64,000 bases of DNA from Bimuria novae-zelandiae CBS 107.79 (taxonomy: Eukaryota > Ascomycota > Dothideomycetes > Pleosporales > Didymosphaeriaceae), in assembly GCA_010015655.1 (NCBI GenBank), contig ML976679.1:90168-154167 (forward strand), in the 5' to 3' direction. Each line of letters opens with the position of its first letter. Position 1 is the first letter of the stretch. The position numbers were made by a program, and so were the translations under genes. A model generated the notes under the pieces. It saw only the letters and a list, made by a program, of their open reading frames with translations. It searched no databases and was not told the origin of the DNA. Shown here in pieces: positions 48,970 to 60,239 of this stretch.

Positions 48970-49960
48970 GACCTACTAGGCACTACCTATAGTAATTACT
49001 TATTTAGGCTATTATAGATCGCGTTAATAATAGGAAAAATAATAAAGCTATCTATAGAGAGCTTAGCGTTGACCTAAAAATAGTACGCAAATATAGGCTT
49101 AACCTAAAAGTCTTTAATAAGCTAATTAGGCTAAGATACGTACGTCGTGGTAGGCTACCTTTACTTAAGTAATACTATAGAGACGCGCTGCTTAAGATGC
49201 TGCATAGTAAGCTAATATTTTATATAGATAAGATACAGGACTTCTTATATAATAAGTATAACATCGAGGTATCCCTTACAACTCTAGATAGAGAGCTTAA
49301 AGCCATGCGATAGAGTAAAAAGGCAGTCTTAAAGGTAGCTAAGAAGCGTTATAAGGGTTTTTATTAAGCTTTTTAAGCGCGTTACTAGTAAATCTATTAA
49401 CCTAATTAAATTATCTACTTTAATAAGAGCGCTTGCAACGAGCGTATAAGGGATTAAAAGTATAGTTAGAGTAAAGTTAATATAGCCTGCCACGTTAGCT
49501 ACTTAGCTAAGCGCTTAGAGAGGTGGAGCTTACTACTAGCTATAGACATTAATAGATACCTTGCCTATATAATTTTTTAGGGAGCGATTACTGCGGAGCT
49601 AATAGAGGACTTTATTGCTAATTAAGTACTCCTACACTGTAGTCCTTAGCCAGGAAAACGCTTAGTAATAGTCCTTGATAACGCGTCTATCTATTAATTA
49701 GTAAGGCTGGCCAATATATGCGTAGAGGCAGGCGTAATTATAAAGTTTCTACCTTCTTACTTACCTAATATAAATTTAATTAAGTAGACCTTTAAGGCGT
49801 TAAAGACCTAGATCTAGTAGTATTACTAGGGCGCTAAGGCGTACGATAAATTTAAGTATTTTCTAAAGAAAGCTATATTAAGTATATATTATAAAAGCTC
49901 TGCAGATAACTTCTTTAGGTACTATAAGTAGGCGCTATAGAGGTATTATACTATAGTTAA
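48970..49960 (+). pseudogene. Tc1/mariner (DDE_3) transposase remnant in the two-ORF element
   Basis: Plus-strand translation shows ISLTTLDREL-type helix-turn-helix residues, then WSLLLAIDINRYLAYIIF, EDFIAN-VLLHCSP-PGKRLV, IVLDNASIY, LANICVEAGVIIKFLPSYLP and NINLIK-TFKALKT. These are the DDE_3 blocks around the second Asp (VLDNAS) and the third catalytic site; the usual ProAspxAsnProIleGlu is damaged. Several stops replace Gln or Trp. It is inactive. Confidence 0.8.
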
Positions 49961-50299
49961 TAGTATATATTTGGTATTCGCCGGAGTGGTTTTATACTAT
50001 CGTTAGTAGTACATAGTTGGATATATTCTGTTAGAGTTAGTTTTAGAGATCAGAAATCTAGCACCTACTATAATATAAATATAGTAATCTTATAGTAGTG
50101 TAAGGGTAATCTAAGGCTGCTAAATTAATTACTATTATCTATTTTAGTGTAGCTAGCGTAGTAGTAGAGTTGTAGAGGGTGAGGCGTACGGTGAGCAGAC
50201 AAGGCGAGAAAGTTAGTGTTTAATTATACAAACAAGGTAATCATATCGGGCAATATTTATAGGATATGGCCCGTGCCCTACGCGTCGAAGATAACACCT

Positions 50300-52040
50300 C
50301 TACGCCCTCTGCTCGATCACCTCTACACGATCACCTCTACACGATCGTCTCTCCGCCCTCTGCCTGAGTAGCTCTCAGCTGCTGTTTCTGCTTATTATCT
50401 TGCCGCTGTAGCTCCCTACATGCCTCTCGATCACTCTCTGAAAGTCCAGGATACTGGAGTTGCCACCGAAATGCTATTTTACGGAGTCGCAGAAGTAGTG
50501 CAATTAGCAGCTTAAAATTATCTCTCTAAATATCGTACGGCATGCCTGTATTAGATCTATCTATTAGCATGTTCAGATCGATCCGCCCGGCCTTAACAAC
50601 CCTTCTAAATACTATCCTAATCTCTAGCACCTCTGCAGCCATTGCCTAATCTATCCACTAGTTAAAGAAGTGCCAAGTCTAATATAAGAGCTCTATGTTG
50701 TTCTCGTACGTCAGATCTCTCCATGTTAGATCTTTCCACGCTGGCGCTGGCACGCTCGGAGCACTCGCAGAGCTGACAGCGGGCGCTGCAGGTATAAGTG
50801 CCTGCCGTGTAAGTAGCTGACTTTGTGCTAACTAACTAATAGACAGCGCGCTAGCAGCAATCGCGCTTATAAAGCTATTCGCTATAAATATAGACGCAGA
50901 CGCTAAGCCCTATTGCGCCTTCTCCTTTGCCTTCTCTTTCGCCTTTAGGTCCCTTGCTGTACGCAGAGCAAGGCGTACAGTATCGTCTGGCACGTCGACG
51001 CTGCACCTCTCGAGGCTGATGTTGCGCGCCCACATGGCCACAATATTACTGCTCACTGGGAAATAGTTCTCAAATCGATCAGGCTAGCCAGGCGTACGCT
51101 GGACCCAGCAGACGTACAGGTAGTTGCTATAGTAAGTATCCTGGCACCTTTACTTATCGCGGATAGCTATTAAAGGTCTCTTAGCGACAGCATGGCTAGC
51201 AAGGATCTCTAGCAGCTCTTGTAGCTACCTTTATGTTGTAGTAAGTCGAACCTGGCCCTAAGAGCTAGACAAGCCTCTGCTACGTTATTAGCCTATAGAA
51301 CTAATTACCTCTATAGACTTAGTAGTAAGCGTCGCGTTAAAGTTAAGATACGTTATATTAATTAAGGACTCCCTTAGGTACTACGCGTATTTTATAATAT
51401 AGATAAAGCTAGTAGTGTTTCTATACTTAAGCAATTACTATAGCTTCTACCTCTCTAGGGTCTTTTACCTATACGCGCAGCCAGAAACGTCCCTAATTAT
51501 TACTTTCTATAATAGAGTTATCTCTATAGCTAAGTCTTAAGCAACCTTATTTACCTATATTTAAAGCTAACTAGCGTAGTAGTGCTCCGGGATAAACTCT
51601 ATATTAAATCTTAGCTTATAGAGCTCCTTTTTAGGACCTACAAAGGCCTGCTAGCGGCAAGTAACATACGGTAACTCTGCTTTAGATACCCTAGTAGCTA
51701 ATTTTAGCTTATCTTCCTAAGTTTCTCCCTGCGTAGGGTTGCTAATTAGATTAGATATACATCTGCTAGGCGGGTCACTAGGCAGGTTACTAGGTAGATT
51801 ACTAGATAATATAATTGCTAGCAATGGCTGCGTAGACGGAGGTTTAATATCCTAATTAAGGCTAACTAGATTAGATATAGCGTTGCCTTCCGCCAGAGGA
51901 GGAGCCTTCTTAGATACTTTTCTTTGTAACTTAGCACCTTTAGCAGCTGCTGCAGGCGCCTAACGCGCACGTTTTAAAGGATTTTAACCCCTGTTAAATA
52001 GCTAGGTAGCTATACGCTTACGTTAACTACGCGGCGGCAT
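50300..52040 (-). pseudogene. Convergent accessory ORF of the two-ORF element, unknown function
   Basis: Read leftward from an ATG at 52040 (MPPRS), one phase runs about 550-580 codons, interrupted mainly by RIP-type TAG/TAA stops. The N-terminus is basic and Ala/Lys-rich. The middle includes YVTCRQQAFVGPKKELYKL and CVDVP/DDTVRLALRTARDL-like segments, and the C-terminal part includes WHFFN-WID-AMAAEVLEIR and RIDLNMLIDRSNTG, with a Gln/Lys/Arg-rich end. I recognise no domain. Its length and preserved phase show it was a real gene carried by the transposon. A small tandem repeat (GATCACCTCTACAC twice) lies near its end at about 50324-50351. Confidence 0.6.
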
Positions 52041-52229
52041 AATACAGGTATTAATACAGGGTAAATATTTGCTGTAATTATTGTTTTACTAACAAATTAG
52101 GTGATAGAAAATATTTTCCGGGAAGCTGGGTCCACTTCGGCTGCCCGAAGTGGGGCGGGACGGTATTTCGGAGAGCACCGATATCAGGCAAAAGTGAGGT
52201 GAGTGGCCCGCGCACAACAGGGGTGTCGC

Positions 52230-53260
52230 CAAGATGCCGAGCCATGTAATTTTCGCACGCTTGTCCTCTTTTATGTATAAATTTTAGTACCTAGTGTGAC
52301 TACCTTTTGCATTAATTATAGCCTAGTATCTAGCTAGCATGCTCTTAACAAGCTCCTTAAATACTTTACTTTTAATTAAGTCTTACGCTTCCTGTATAAT
52401 ATTACGTAGCTAGCTATATATACGCTACTTACCCCTAGGTAGATTAGAATAATACTACTTAATATAGTCCTTTATCTTATTCTACACTACCTTAATTAGG
52501 TTAAGATCTGGCGAGAACGCTAGCTAAAAGATAGGGTAAATTCCTCTTAATTAAAGCTCTTTAATTATATAAGTAGTAGCGTGCCCAAGAGCGCTATCTT
52601 ATATAAATTAAAGATATAGATTAAGGCGTAGCTATTTGTAAACAAGAGGTATAACTCTCTTATAATAGCTCTCCTTATTAATACTCTTCTATTCCTTCTT
52701 TTAGAATACTGACGGCCCCTTTATCGTACCTAAGAAGTAACCCTAGAACATCTAGCCACGCTTCTTACGTAGTTTCTTAATAATATAAAAGGGATTTAAT
52801 TCCTCTTTAGGGCGCCTAGTAACCTACTTCTTACGATACTAATTACTAGTCACCTAAGTTTCGTCGCTTTAGAGGATTATATACTACTACTAAGGAGACT
52901 AGTTAGCGTAAGCTTTTACCTACGCAAAGCGTAGCTAACAATTCTTTTTAGTAAAAGAAGGCTTAGCAAGAGTAACGTAGCAAGTATACCCCTTACTTTA
53001 TAAAGTATTTTAAATTACGTATTTACTAACGCCCTAATAAGTAAAGAAACTTTTTATAAGGCGTAAGAAACTTATCTACCTCCCTTCTTAAAAGGATTTA
53101 ATAAATTCTTTAAGCTAGTCTACTTATTTATTTATAAAGGAGGGTAAATAACTAGTACGCTTTTTTAGCGTGATGCGTGTGCTAGTAATTACGTAGGTAA
53201 CTTATCTCTCTAAGACCTTAAAAAGGTTAGTAATAAATAGGTAAGTATGCCTAGCTAGAC
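52230..53260 (-). pseudogene. Tc1-like (DDE_3) transposase remnant
   Basis: Minus-strand translation gives RPKEELNPFYIIKKLRKKRG, GYFLGTIKGPSVF, ALGHATTYIIKEL, LRGIYPIF-LAFSPDLNLIK and VV-NKIKDYIK. These match the Tc1 'DNAPGHAA...PAxSPDLNPIE' catalytic blocks, with RIP-type stops and substitutions. It belongs to the outer Tc1-like element. Confidence 0.82.
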
Positions 53261-53742
53261 GCAAGGTGCGTATCTGGAGGCGTTAGTCGCGAGTGAGGTA
53301 TCGACGAGTTGGTGTTGATGGGGGAGATATTGTGGTGATGTTGTGGTGGACAGCACACGACAGAGGTACAAGCATTATCATATAAATTACATAGAGCTAA
53401 TGGTATTTCTGTTTAGTGGCGTCCGTTTTGTATCGAGTCAGGCATCCCTGCTGTGCGCGGGCCACTCACCTCACTTTTGCCTGATACCACAGTAGAACGC
53501 CAATTCCGGGTGACCTGGTCTCAGGATGGGCCAGCCGCCTCCCCGAAATGGCCGAGCCCGAGACGGCAAATGCACGGGCTCTTGAGTGATCAAGGCCGGC
53601 AGCCGACGAATCGGAATAAACTGTCAATCCACCTGATTTGGCGGTCTGTGCGGCACTTGGCACGTGACACTGAGGCCTTAAAATGTCCAACCGCCACGTC
53701 TTTCTTGTTTCCTCTACAGCATGATGAATTAAAGTTGCTGCA

Positions 53743-54672
53743 ATGTCACACATAACGTATGTCGAGATTCATCGATATCTCCCTCAAGGAGTCAAGCGGA
53801 TCATTGCGCATGGCGGCGGTTGTTGGATTGGCGAAGTCGACGAAACGACGGTCCTCAAGTATCCGCACACTGATGAGGAGATGAAATGGGTTCAGATCGA
53901 AGCCAAGATTCTCAGTGTTCTCGGACGCCATCCTCGTATCGTACAGTCGAAGGGTATAAGGAAAGATGGTCTTCTCCTGGAGTTTGCCCCAAATGGTAAT
54001 CTGCACGACTACCTCACCGCTCACCCAGAGGCATCTGTCGAGCGACGCCTATCTTGGTGTATACAAGCCACTGAAGCCGTAGCCTATATCCACTCAAAGC
54101 GAGTCCTCCACTGCGATCTCCGCCACGATAACTTCCTGATTGATGCCAATCTCGACCTCAAGCTCGCCGACTTCCAGGGCCAGTACTTCTCCACGGACGG
54201 CGAGATCCTTCTAGACGGCCTCTCTCTCGAATCTACCAAGGCATACCTACCCCGCAAACCAGCAGATCATGCAAGCATAAGGACGGATCTATTCGCCCTC
54301 GGAAGTGCTATCTACTTTATCATGATGGGCCATGAAGTGTTCTCGGATCTGGACAACTCCAAAGACGAAGACGAAATCGAGTGTCGATTCCGCGCGGGGG
54401 AGTTTCCCACCGATCCGCACGTATGCGCTACTATCGCCGAGAAATGCTGGAAACAGCTCTACTCGTCGGCGCAACAAGTTCTGGCCGACCTAGAGGCTGT
54501 GCGGGATGCCATTGCTCGTGGCGAGACCCTGTATTCTGTCGCCAAATACGTCGTTCCTGTTCCAGACAAGGACGTCCTGGCCCCGGCGACATCGTGGCTA
54601 AGTGGCCTCTGCGATGAGAGGCAGATGCCGAAGGTACCACCGCCGTATCGTCAGCTCATAGGCTTTGGTTGA
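53743..54672 (+). CDS. Small Ser/Thr protein kinase-like protein
   Basis: A single exon of 309 aa starting MSHITYVEIH. Kinase elements are visible in order: a Gly-rich loop variant (AHGGGCWIGEV), ATP-Lys in TVLKYP, the helix-C Glu region, hinge LLLEFAPNGNLHDYL, catalytic loop VLHCDLRHDNFLI with the Asp and Asn present, and LADFQGQY in place of DFG. D-F-x-G in this position is usual in a fungal kinase-like family, so activity is possible. There is no P-E motif in the activation segment. The kinase fold fills the protein; no regulatory domain is attached. It lies 250 bp from the Tc1-like element. The substrate cannot be inferred. Confidence 0.82.
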   Translation: MSHITYVEIHRYLPQGVKRIIAHGGGCWIGEVDETTVLKYPHTDEEMKWVQIEAKILSVLGRHPRIVQSKGIRKDGLLLEFAPNGNLHDYLTAHPEASVERRLSWCIQATEAVAYIHSKRVLHCDLRHDNFLIDANLDLKLADFQGQYFSTDGEILLDGLSLESTKAYLPRKPADHASIRTDLFALGSAIYFIMMGHEVFSDLDNSKDEDEIECRFRAGEFPTDPHVCATIAEKCWKQLYSSAQQVLADLEAVRDAIARGETLYSVAKYVVPVPDKDVLAPATSWLSGLCDERQMPKVPPPYRQLIGFG

Positions 54673-55091
54673 AACACTTTACAATGCGCCACCTAATTCC
54701 AAACGAACATCGCCAAGAAGAGGTTCAGATACAAGAGATCAGGGAGAAAGGGGACATGACACATAAATTCGATTCCAAACGCTGTTGGTCGCAGATCCTC
54801 ATCAGAATTGCAACCCATCGGCCAACCTCTAAAGCGTAGCCTCAACCAATAGTATGAATCCATAGCGAATGAGGAAGACTTGGGTGCGTTTGACCGCTTG
54901 CGAGGTGATCAAAACATACACTATCGTTAGATGAAACGATAATCTCGAAAGGAATGTGTTGTATGTAGTATACTAATGTACTGAACTCATTATCGTCCCC
55001 GATATATCCTCAGATGGAGCCAACAGCATCGGCCCAATCCACTGTACTTGGTTTCATAATAGACAAGACAATGCGAACGATTCCAACGGTC
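54673..55091. other. Intergenic between converging genes
   Basis: About 420 bp between the ends of the kinase-like gene and the BCS1-like ORF. No structure noticed. Confidence 0.45.
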
Positions 55092-56420
55092 TTAGAAGCC
55101 ATCAACACCGTCAAGCATCCAGGAGTTTGTTCTCGCCAATTTCTTCCTTTCCTCTCCTATCTTCTCCATCCACGTATCCACACTGGCAATTGCATGGCCC
55201 GGTGATCGTTTGTTCGCTAGCAACAGCGACATAATTTCAGCTGGGCTGAATTTCAGTTTCGGTACCTTCGCCACGAACTCTTGTGCCAGTTGTGGTAGTT
55301 CACAGTCCTTTACGACCTTCTCTTCCCCAGTCTGATAGACGCCACTCTCGGATACATCGCCTTCGATAACATCTGTCGGCTTGGGATCATAGACAAAGGA
55401 GAATAACTGACTGATCATATCTTCATCGGCCAGTTGAAACTCTACCTTCATATCCACGCGGCCCGGACGTATGAGCGCCGTGGCGAGGTACTCGATATGA
55501 TTGGTTGTCATGATCAGCACTCGGCCCTCTGGCGACCCGATACCGTCAAGGACATTAAGAAGGGTGGATAGAGCCACCATTTTGGCAGCAGGAGTTTGTG
55601 GAGGAGAGGTGCTCTGGCCGACATCCTTATTGCTGCCTACGATCCTTTTTGAGCCGACGGCATCAATATCCTCGAGTAAGACTACACAATGCCGGGGGAG
55701 CTCGGCGAAAAGTGTCTTCAGGCTGTGGTTATCGAGTGTAGGGATATTGAGGATATAAATATCTAAATTGAACTGCCCTGCAATGGAAAAGCTGAAGCTG
55801 TATTTTCCAGTTCCGGGTGGTCCATAGAATAGGTATCCTCTTTGATAGGGAATACCGCGAGTGGAGTACCACTTTCGAGTTTCTGGATTCAAAAACTCCG
55901 AAATGTCATCTACCAGCATCTTTTTGATCTTCTTGTTGAGCATCACGGTCGACATATCCCTTTTACTCCTGGATTTCGATGGTTTCCATCTGTCTGCTTG
56001 GTGCTCAAAGACACAGGTTTTATTCTTGACCAGGCACAAGTAATGCCGACGACATTCATCGAGGAGCTCCTTCAGAACGTTTGGATTCCTTCCGAAGTAT
56101 GATATAGAGGCTTCCTCTCGAGTAAAGCCGAGCTCTCCGTAGCTTCGGGAGCGTTCGAATATGAATAGACGGTGTCTGTGCCAGAAATAAAAGCGACCAT
56201 TCCAAGGGGAGTAATGCAGTAGCTTCTTATTGGCATCGTCTCCGTGCCAGGCCTGCGATCCGGGTCCATTACCATGCGCAGATGATTTGAGATCGACCAT
56301 GGCGAGAGAAGCGCGCACCGATCTCGCAAATGGCTGGGAGCACACCCAGAAGATGAGCATCACCGCAGTTTTGGACCCCAACGTGCATAACGTGCCCGTG
56401 CGCAGTGTGCCCGGATTCAC
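55092..56420 (-). pseudogene. BCS1-type AAA ATPase, N-terminally truncated with altered P-loop
   Basis: The open frame encodes 442 aa, but only from the middle of the BCS1 N-terminal region (LLHYSPWNGRFYFWHRHRLF and FTREEASISYFGR). The AAA module is complete: GYLFYGPPGTGKY near residue 205, Walker B VVLLEDIDAV, sensor-1 region MTTNHIEYL, and Arg finger region ALIRPGRVDMKVEF. The residue after the P-loop Lys, normally Thr or Ser for Mg2+ binding, is Tyr. The usual N-terminal membrane segment and targeting sequence are missing; upstream DNA becomes transposon within about 60 bp of the ORF start. The first in-frame ATG (56420) precedes a sequence unlike BCS1 until about residue 45. Probably a truncated, non-functional paralogue. 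Confidence 0.75.
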
Positions 56421-56479
56421 AGTGTGCCCCGCAGAACACCAACGCGCGTCTCAACACCACAACTCCAACGCGCGATAAC

Positions 56480-57747
56480 TCCACGACTATAGCTCTAATT
56501 GATGAGGCGATTGAGGATCTAAAATCGCGAGGTTTAGAAGAACAATTTATATTAAAGGAAGTTGCTGAAAAGCATAGCGTTGACTGGTCAACTCTAGGGC
56601 GGCGATAGAGAGGCGTGACAGGGCCTAGGGATGCTGGGCATGCCAGCAGGCAAGCTCTTAACCTATAACAGGAGTTAGAGCTTATACGATATATTACTAA
56701 GCTTAATAAGCAAGGCCTACCTCCTATAAGGGAGATAATTAGGAATTTCTTATTAGAAGTAGCCCGTTAGTAGCTTAGCGAGAGCTGGGTTACTCGTTTT
56801 ATTAACTAGCACGAGATCTATCTTATCTTAAAGTAGACTATTGCCATGGATTGTACGTGCTACCTGGCTAATTCTAAGTTAAAATACTATCTCTACTTCG
56901 AGCTACTGCATTAAAAGATCACTAAATATCACCTTGAGGCTCGAGATATATATAATATGGATAAGAAGGGCTTCTTGATTAGCTTAATAGGTAGAAGCAA
57001 GAGGATATTTAGCAGGCGTTAATAAGAGAAGAAGGAGGTTTAAGTATCTCTTTAAGATAGATTACGCGAGTTTTTAACACTCCTAGCCTGCTACTACGCT
57101 GATAAGAGCTCGCTGCCTCTAGCCCTTATCTACGTAGCTAAAAAAGGAGCTATACGATTAAGTTAGGTAGAGGATATTAAGGCAGGAGAACATAAGGTCT
57201 TTGTCTTATTATCTCTAATAGGCTAGTTAAACGATAATATAGGCCTAGCTTAGCTTAAGCAGGTGTTTGATTACTATATAAAGTAGTGATTAGGGAGATG
57301 GCGATTGCTTATCCTTAATAGTTATAGATCTTATGTCACGATAGAGTTTATTAACTATTATAATTGCTATAGGATCCTCCTTATAGTCCTTCCTCCTTAT
57401 TTAACTTACACGCTCTAGCCGCTTAATGTAGTACTATTTAAGCTACTCTCTTAAGCCTACTCTAACGAGCTTACTAACTATTTACATAAGGCTTAAGGCC
57501 TTATTCTAGTTAAGAAAGGAGACTTCTTCCTACTCTTCTAGAGCGCCTGAATATCCTCCTTTACGGAGAGCCTCATATTGAAGGCCTTCGAAGCTACTAG
57601 GATCTGGCTAATAGACGCTAACGTTATCCTCCGTGGATTTGTTAGCACGCTAGAAGCTGAGAGAAGCTTATTATTAGGGCTCTCTAATCATAATTAGAGA
57701 AAGATAGATCGATTGGTTCGAGCTACTATTACTAATAACTATTAGTA
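56480..57747 (+). pseudogene. pogo/Fot1-like (DDE_1) transposase remnant
   Basis: Begins in frame with IALIDEAIEDLKSRG and ILKEVAEKHSVDWSTLGRR, the psq-type helix-turn-helix of pogo transposases. This is followed by a CENP-B-like segment (LPPIREIIRNFLLEVAR, SWVTRFIN), the DDE part (DIYNMDKKGFLI, LLILNSYRSYVTIEF) and CYRILLIVLPPYLTYTL-PLNVVLF. Stops are TAG/TAA. The catalytic Asp in the Asn-x-Asp motif survives (NMDKKGF). The element is cut at 57747 by the piggyBac insertion. RIP is lighter at the 5' end. Confidence 0.8.
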
Positions 57748-60017
57748 TCCCCCGCACTGTCAAAATCTGCCACAGGCGGACTTCTTGCTAGTGGCCAATC
57801 GGACGATAGCTCCGATTCTGCATGAACACCGAGATTTATGAAGTTTGGCTGTAGATTCTTATACAATCTGTATTTTTACTCGTACTTAACTTAAATTACT
57901 TAATAATTGAGCTCTTAGTGGTGTTAATTAACTTAATTATTTATAGTCGGCGGAGGTGCTCCTGCCAGCACTCAGGGCGTACTTTAGGCCTACACATAGG
58001 CAGTTGGCAGAGACTACACCCAAAGCGCGTACGCGGAGTACGCTGAGGAGGTCGAGGAGACTGTAAATTGCCTTAAACGTGACCCAGAGCTACCCTGGGA
58101 GGCTGAGACTTGTGCTGGCGTCGCCCACGCTCCGCACAAAGTACACAAGTCTTTGCCTGTTTATACAGGTTTGCGGAGCGATAAGAGCTCTCCTTAGCGA
58201 CAACGACGTCGTCTAATCTCTTGCGCTTTGCTCTTGCGTTACAAAGACGCGTCCCGCGGTCGAAAAGCTGCTTAATAAGGTCGTATAGGAACCTTTTGTG
58301 GCCGCTCCTTTTAGCGACGGCAGCGTTAGAGTATAAGGATAGCCTATACGCGTTATTAAGCGTTAGGTCAAGTAAAAAGTAGAGTAAAGGTCACTAGGTA
58401 TAACGCTTAACTTGCTAGGTCGAGTAATACGCCTTCGTCTAATTAAAGCGATTAACCTTAGTTTTGTGACAATTGTAGTTGTTAATTATCTGCGGTATGC
58501 CTAGCAGCCTTACAGGCTTGTTGCCAAAGGCTTTTTTAAAGATCCCCTTATTGTTTTGGCTTATTTTAGAGCGTCGGCGGAGCTTTATGATGACCTAGAT
58601 CGCTGGTGGCGACTATCGTTAGCGTGCCAAGGCCATAGTGTTGAGACGACAAACTTACGCTCTGCGACGGTAGAGGCAAAAAGGACAACCTAATTATCTC
58701 TCCACGCTGCCTGTAGGACTTCTTCGCTCTTTGACAAGTCCTATCTAATCTCTCCCCACTCTATGTGCTTTGTAAACTACGTTTTCAGACGTATAAGGCT
58801 GCTCAAAAAGCGCTCCTTTACTACCTTCTAGCGGGCGCGCCCTTTAACGCTAACGTTCTTAGCTTGCAACTCTACGCACGCAGCGTCTTTAAAAGTCTCT
58901 TTAGTTATTATTTTAGTTGTCTAGACTGTCCCTGCGCAACCCACGCCTTGCCGCCGTAGGTATTTAAGTATAGGTATAGTGTTAAACAGATTATCGTCCC
59001 ACACAATATAGAGACCCGACGGAAAAAGGCGCTGGCTATCAGCGTCAACGGCGAGAACAAGAGTAACAGGTACTAACTTTATAGGTGTAAAAGCCTGCGC
59101 GTCAGCGTTAGTAAAAGTTAGTAAATTAACAAGGCCGCGGCCTTTACCTCTAGCATAAAATAACTAGTTTAGGATAACTCTATCGTTTGCTAGACACCAG
59201 ATTTTAAAGCCCTTAGGTGTAGGCTTTGTCTTAATAATTACCACCTCGCTAGCACGTCTAGTAAATCTGGTAATAGCCTTGTTGACGCAAAGGTGCTTAC
59301 TAGGGCGCTAGTACTGCAGAGAGCGCGCGCGGAGGAGCTCTGAGAGATCCCACACCCTGCCAAAAGGTGACTGAAAAGTCTGACTAACTTCCGCAGTGTA
59401 TAGGTAGCGATCTAGCTGGTGCCAGCGCGTACAGCCCATGAAGTCGTTGAGCTTGTGAGTAGGCGCGTTTTTGTGACCGCGACTCCAATATTCTGCCAGC
59501 GACGGCTCTCTGTGGACGGCCATATATGCGACAATTGCAAAGTACGTATACAGCTCTCCTGGCGACGTAGGTTTCCAGCCTCTCGCGGAGGGCAGCTAAG
59601 GGTGCGCATGAGTAGCGCGATCGTTAGTAAAGTGTGCGATCTGCTCTATAACCTTAGCGTTAAAAAACAAGTCAAAGAGGGCAATTAGAGAGCCTCTGTT
59701 AGTACCCTTAGGTAAATTAGCAACTCTAAAAGTATGTAGGTTATTAATTTCGAGAGGTCTCTATTGCGGTGGCGGCGTGGACGATAAGTCAGGTAAAACA
59801 CCTCGTTTTTGTAAGTATTTTGTGTATTTTACGAAGTCAGGATCGTTACTAATAACAGACGCAGGATTTGGCATGTTTGCATATAGTAGCAATTTCGAAA
59901 AAGGTCGATTTTGGCTATAAAACAAAAATTGCCGTCATCACAATTCAAATTTGGTGTTGAGATCGACTAGACGCTGATTGGCGCGTCGTTTGTGGCAGAT
60001 TTTGACAGTGCGGGGGA
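57748..60017 (-). mobile_element. piggyBac-like transposon, 2.27 kb, RIP-mutated
   Basis: Perfect inverted ends TCCCCCGCACTGTCAAAATC (about 28 bp with the following TGCCACA) lie at 57748 and 60017. TA flanks both sides; the canonical TTAA is not visible. The transposase reads on the minus strand. Confidence 0.85.
57950..59874 (-). pseudogene. piggyBac-like transposase remnant
   Basis: Starts MPNPASVISNDPDFVKYT at 59874. Family blocks are FAIVAYMAVHREPSLAEYW, RWHQLDRYLY, VWDLSELLRAR, LCVNKAITRFTRRASEVVII, PKGFKIWCLAND, LVLAVDADSQRLFPSGLYIV and DNLFNTIP--KYLRRQGVG, followed by a C-terminal Cys-rich ribbon (CVLCAE, then FGCSLCQLPMC). The fungal DDE_Tnp_1_7 (piggyBac) pattern is clear. A few stops such as QY-stop-RPSKH interrupt it; damage is lighter than in neighbouring elements, so this insertion is probably younger. 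Confidence 0.85.
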
Positions 60018-60046
60018 TAAGGCAAGAAAGCTGCGTTCTAGCGTTT
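60018..60046. other. 29-bp remnant between two transposons
   Basis: Short GC-balanced stretch between the piggyBac right end and the next element's terminus. It may be part of the interrupted host sequence. Confidence 0.4.
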
Positions 60047-60239
60047 AACATTTGTCGTGTGCAGAAATACCCGAACAATTGGTCAGTGCGTTCGTCGCGT
60101 CGCGTGCGCTCAATTGAATCGCCAAAACCTACGAATTTTACGAAAATCCACGCCAACAAAGTATCTATATGTATTTAAAGCTGTATATTTATAAAATAGA
60201 GATTATACTTACTATTCCTAGTGTATTAACTATAAATAG

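Larger units (their letters stand above)
48809..52181 (+). mobile_element. Two-ORF Tc1/mariner-like TIR element (3.4 kb), inserted in the Tc1 terminus
   Basis: Terminal inverted repeats TTTCCGAAATACCGTCCCGC / its complement lie just inside both ends (48815-48840 and 52150-52174). The element is flanked by TA (48807-48808 and 52182-52183), which rejoins the interrupted Tc1 terminus perfectly. The left third encodes a DDE transposase on the plus strand; the right half carries a long ORF on the minus strand pointing toward it. Both are RIP-damaged. Confidence 0.82.
48801..53492 (-). mobile_element. Tc1/mariner-like element, split near its left end by another transposon
   Basis: The right terminus (53445-53492) and the split left terminus (48801-48808 plus 52182-52225) are inverted copies: CTGTGGTATCAGGCAAAAGT and onwards, about 42 bp. 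TA dinucleotides flank the whole (48799-48800 and 53493-53494), the Tc1/mariner target duplication. Removing the insertion at 48809-52181 leaves an element of about 1.3 kb, a normal Tc1 size, whose transposase reads on the minus strand. Confidence 0.85.

Noticed and set aside
57746..60019. TTAA target duplication for the piggyBac element
   Set aside because: The flanks read TA on both sides, but TTAA is not visible. I therefore do not claim the canonical duplication.
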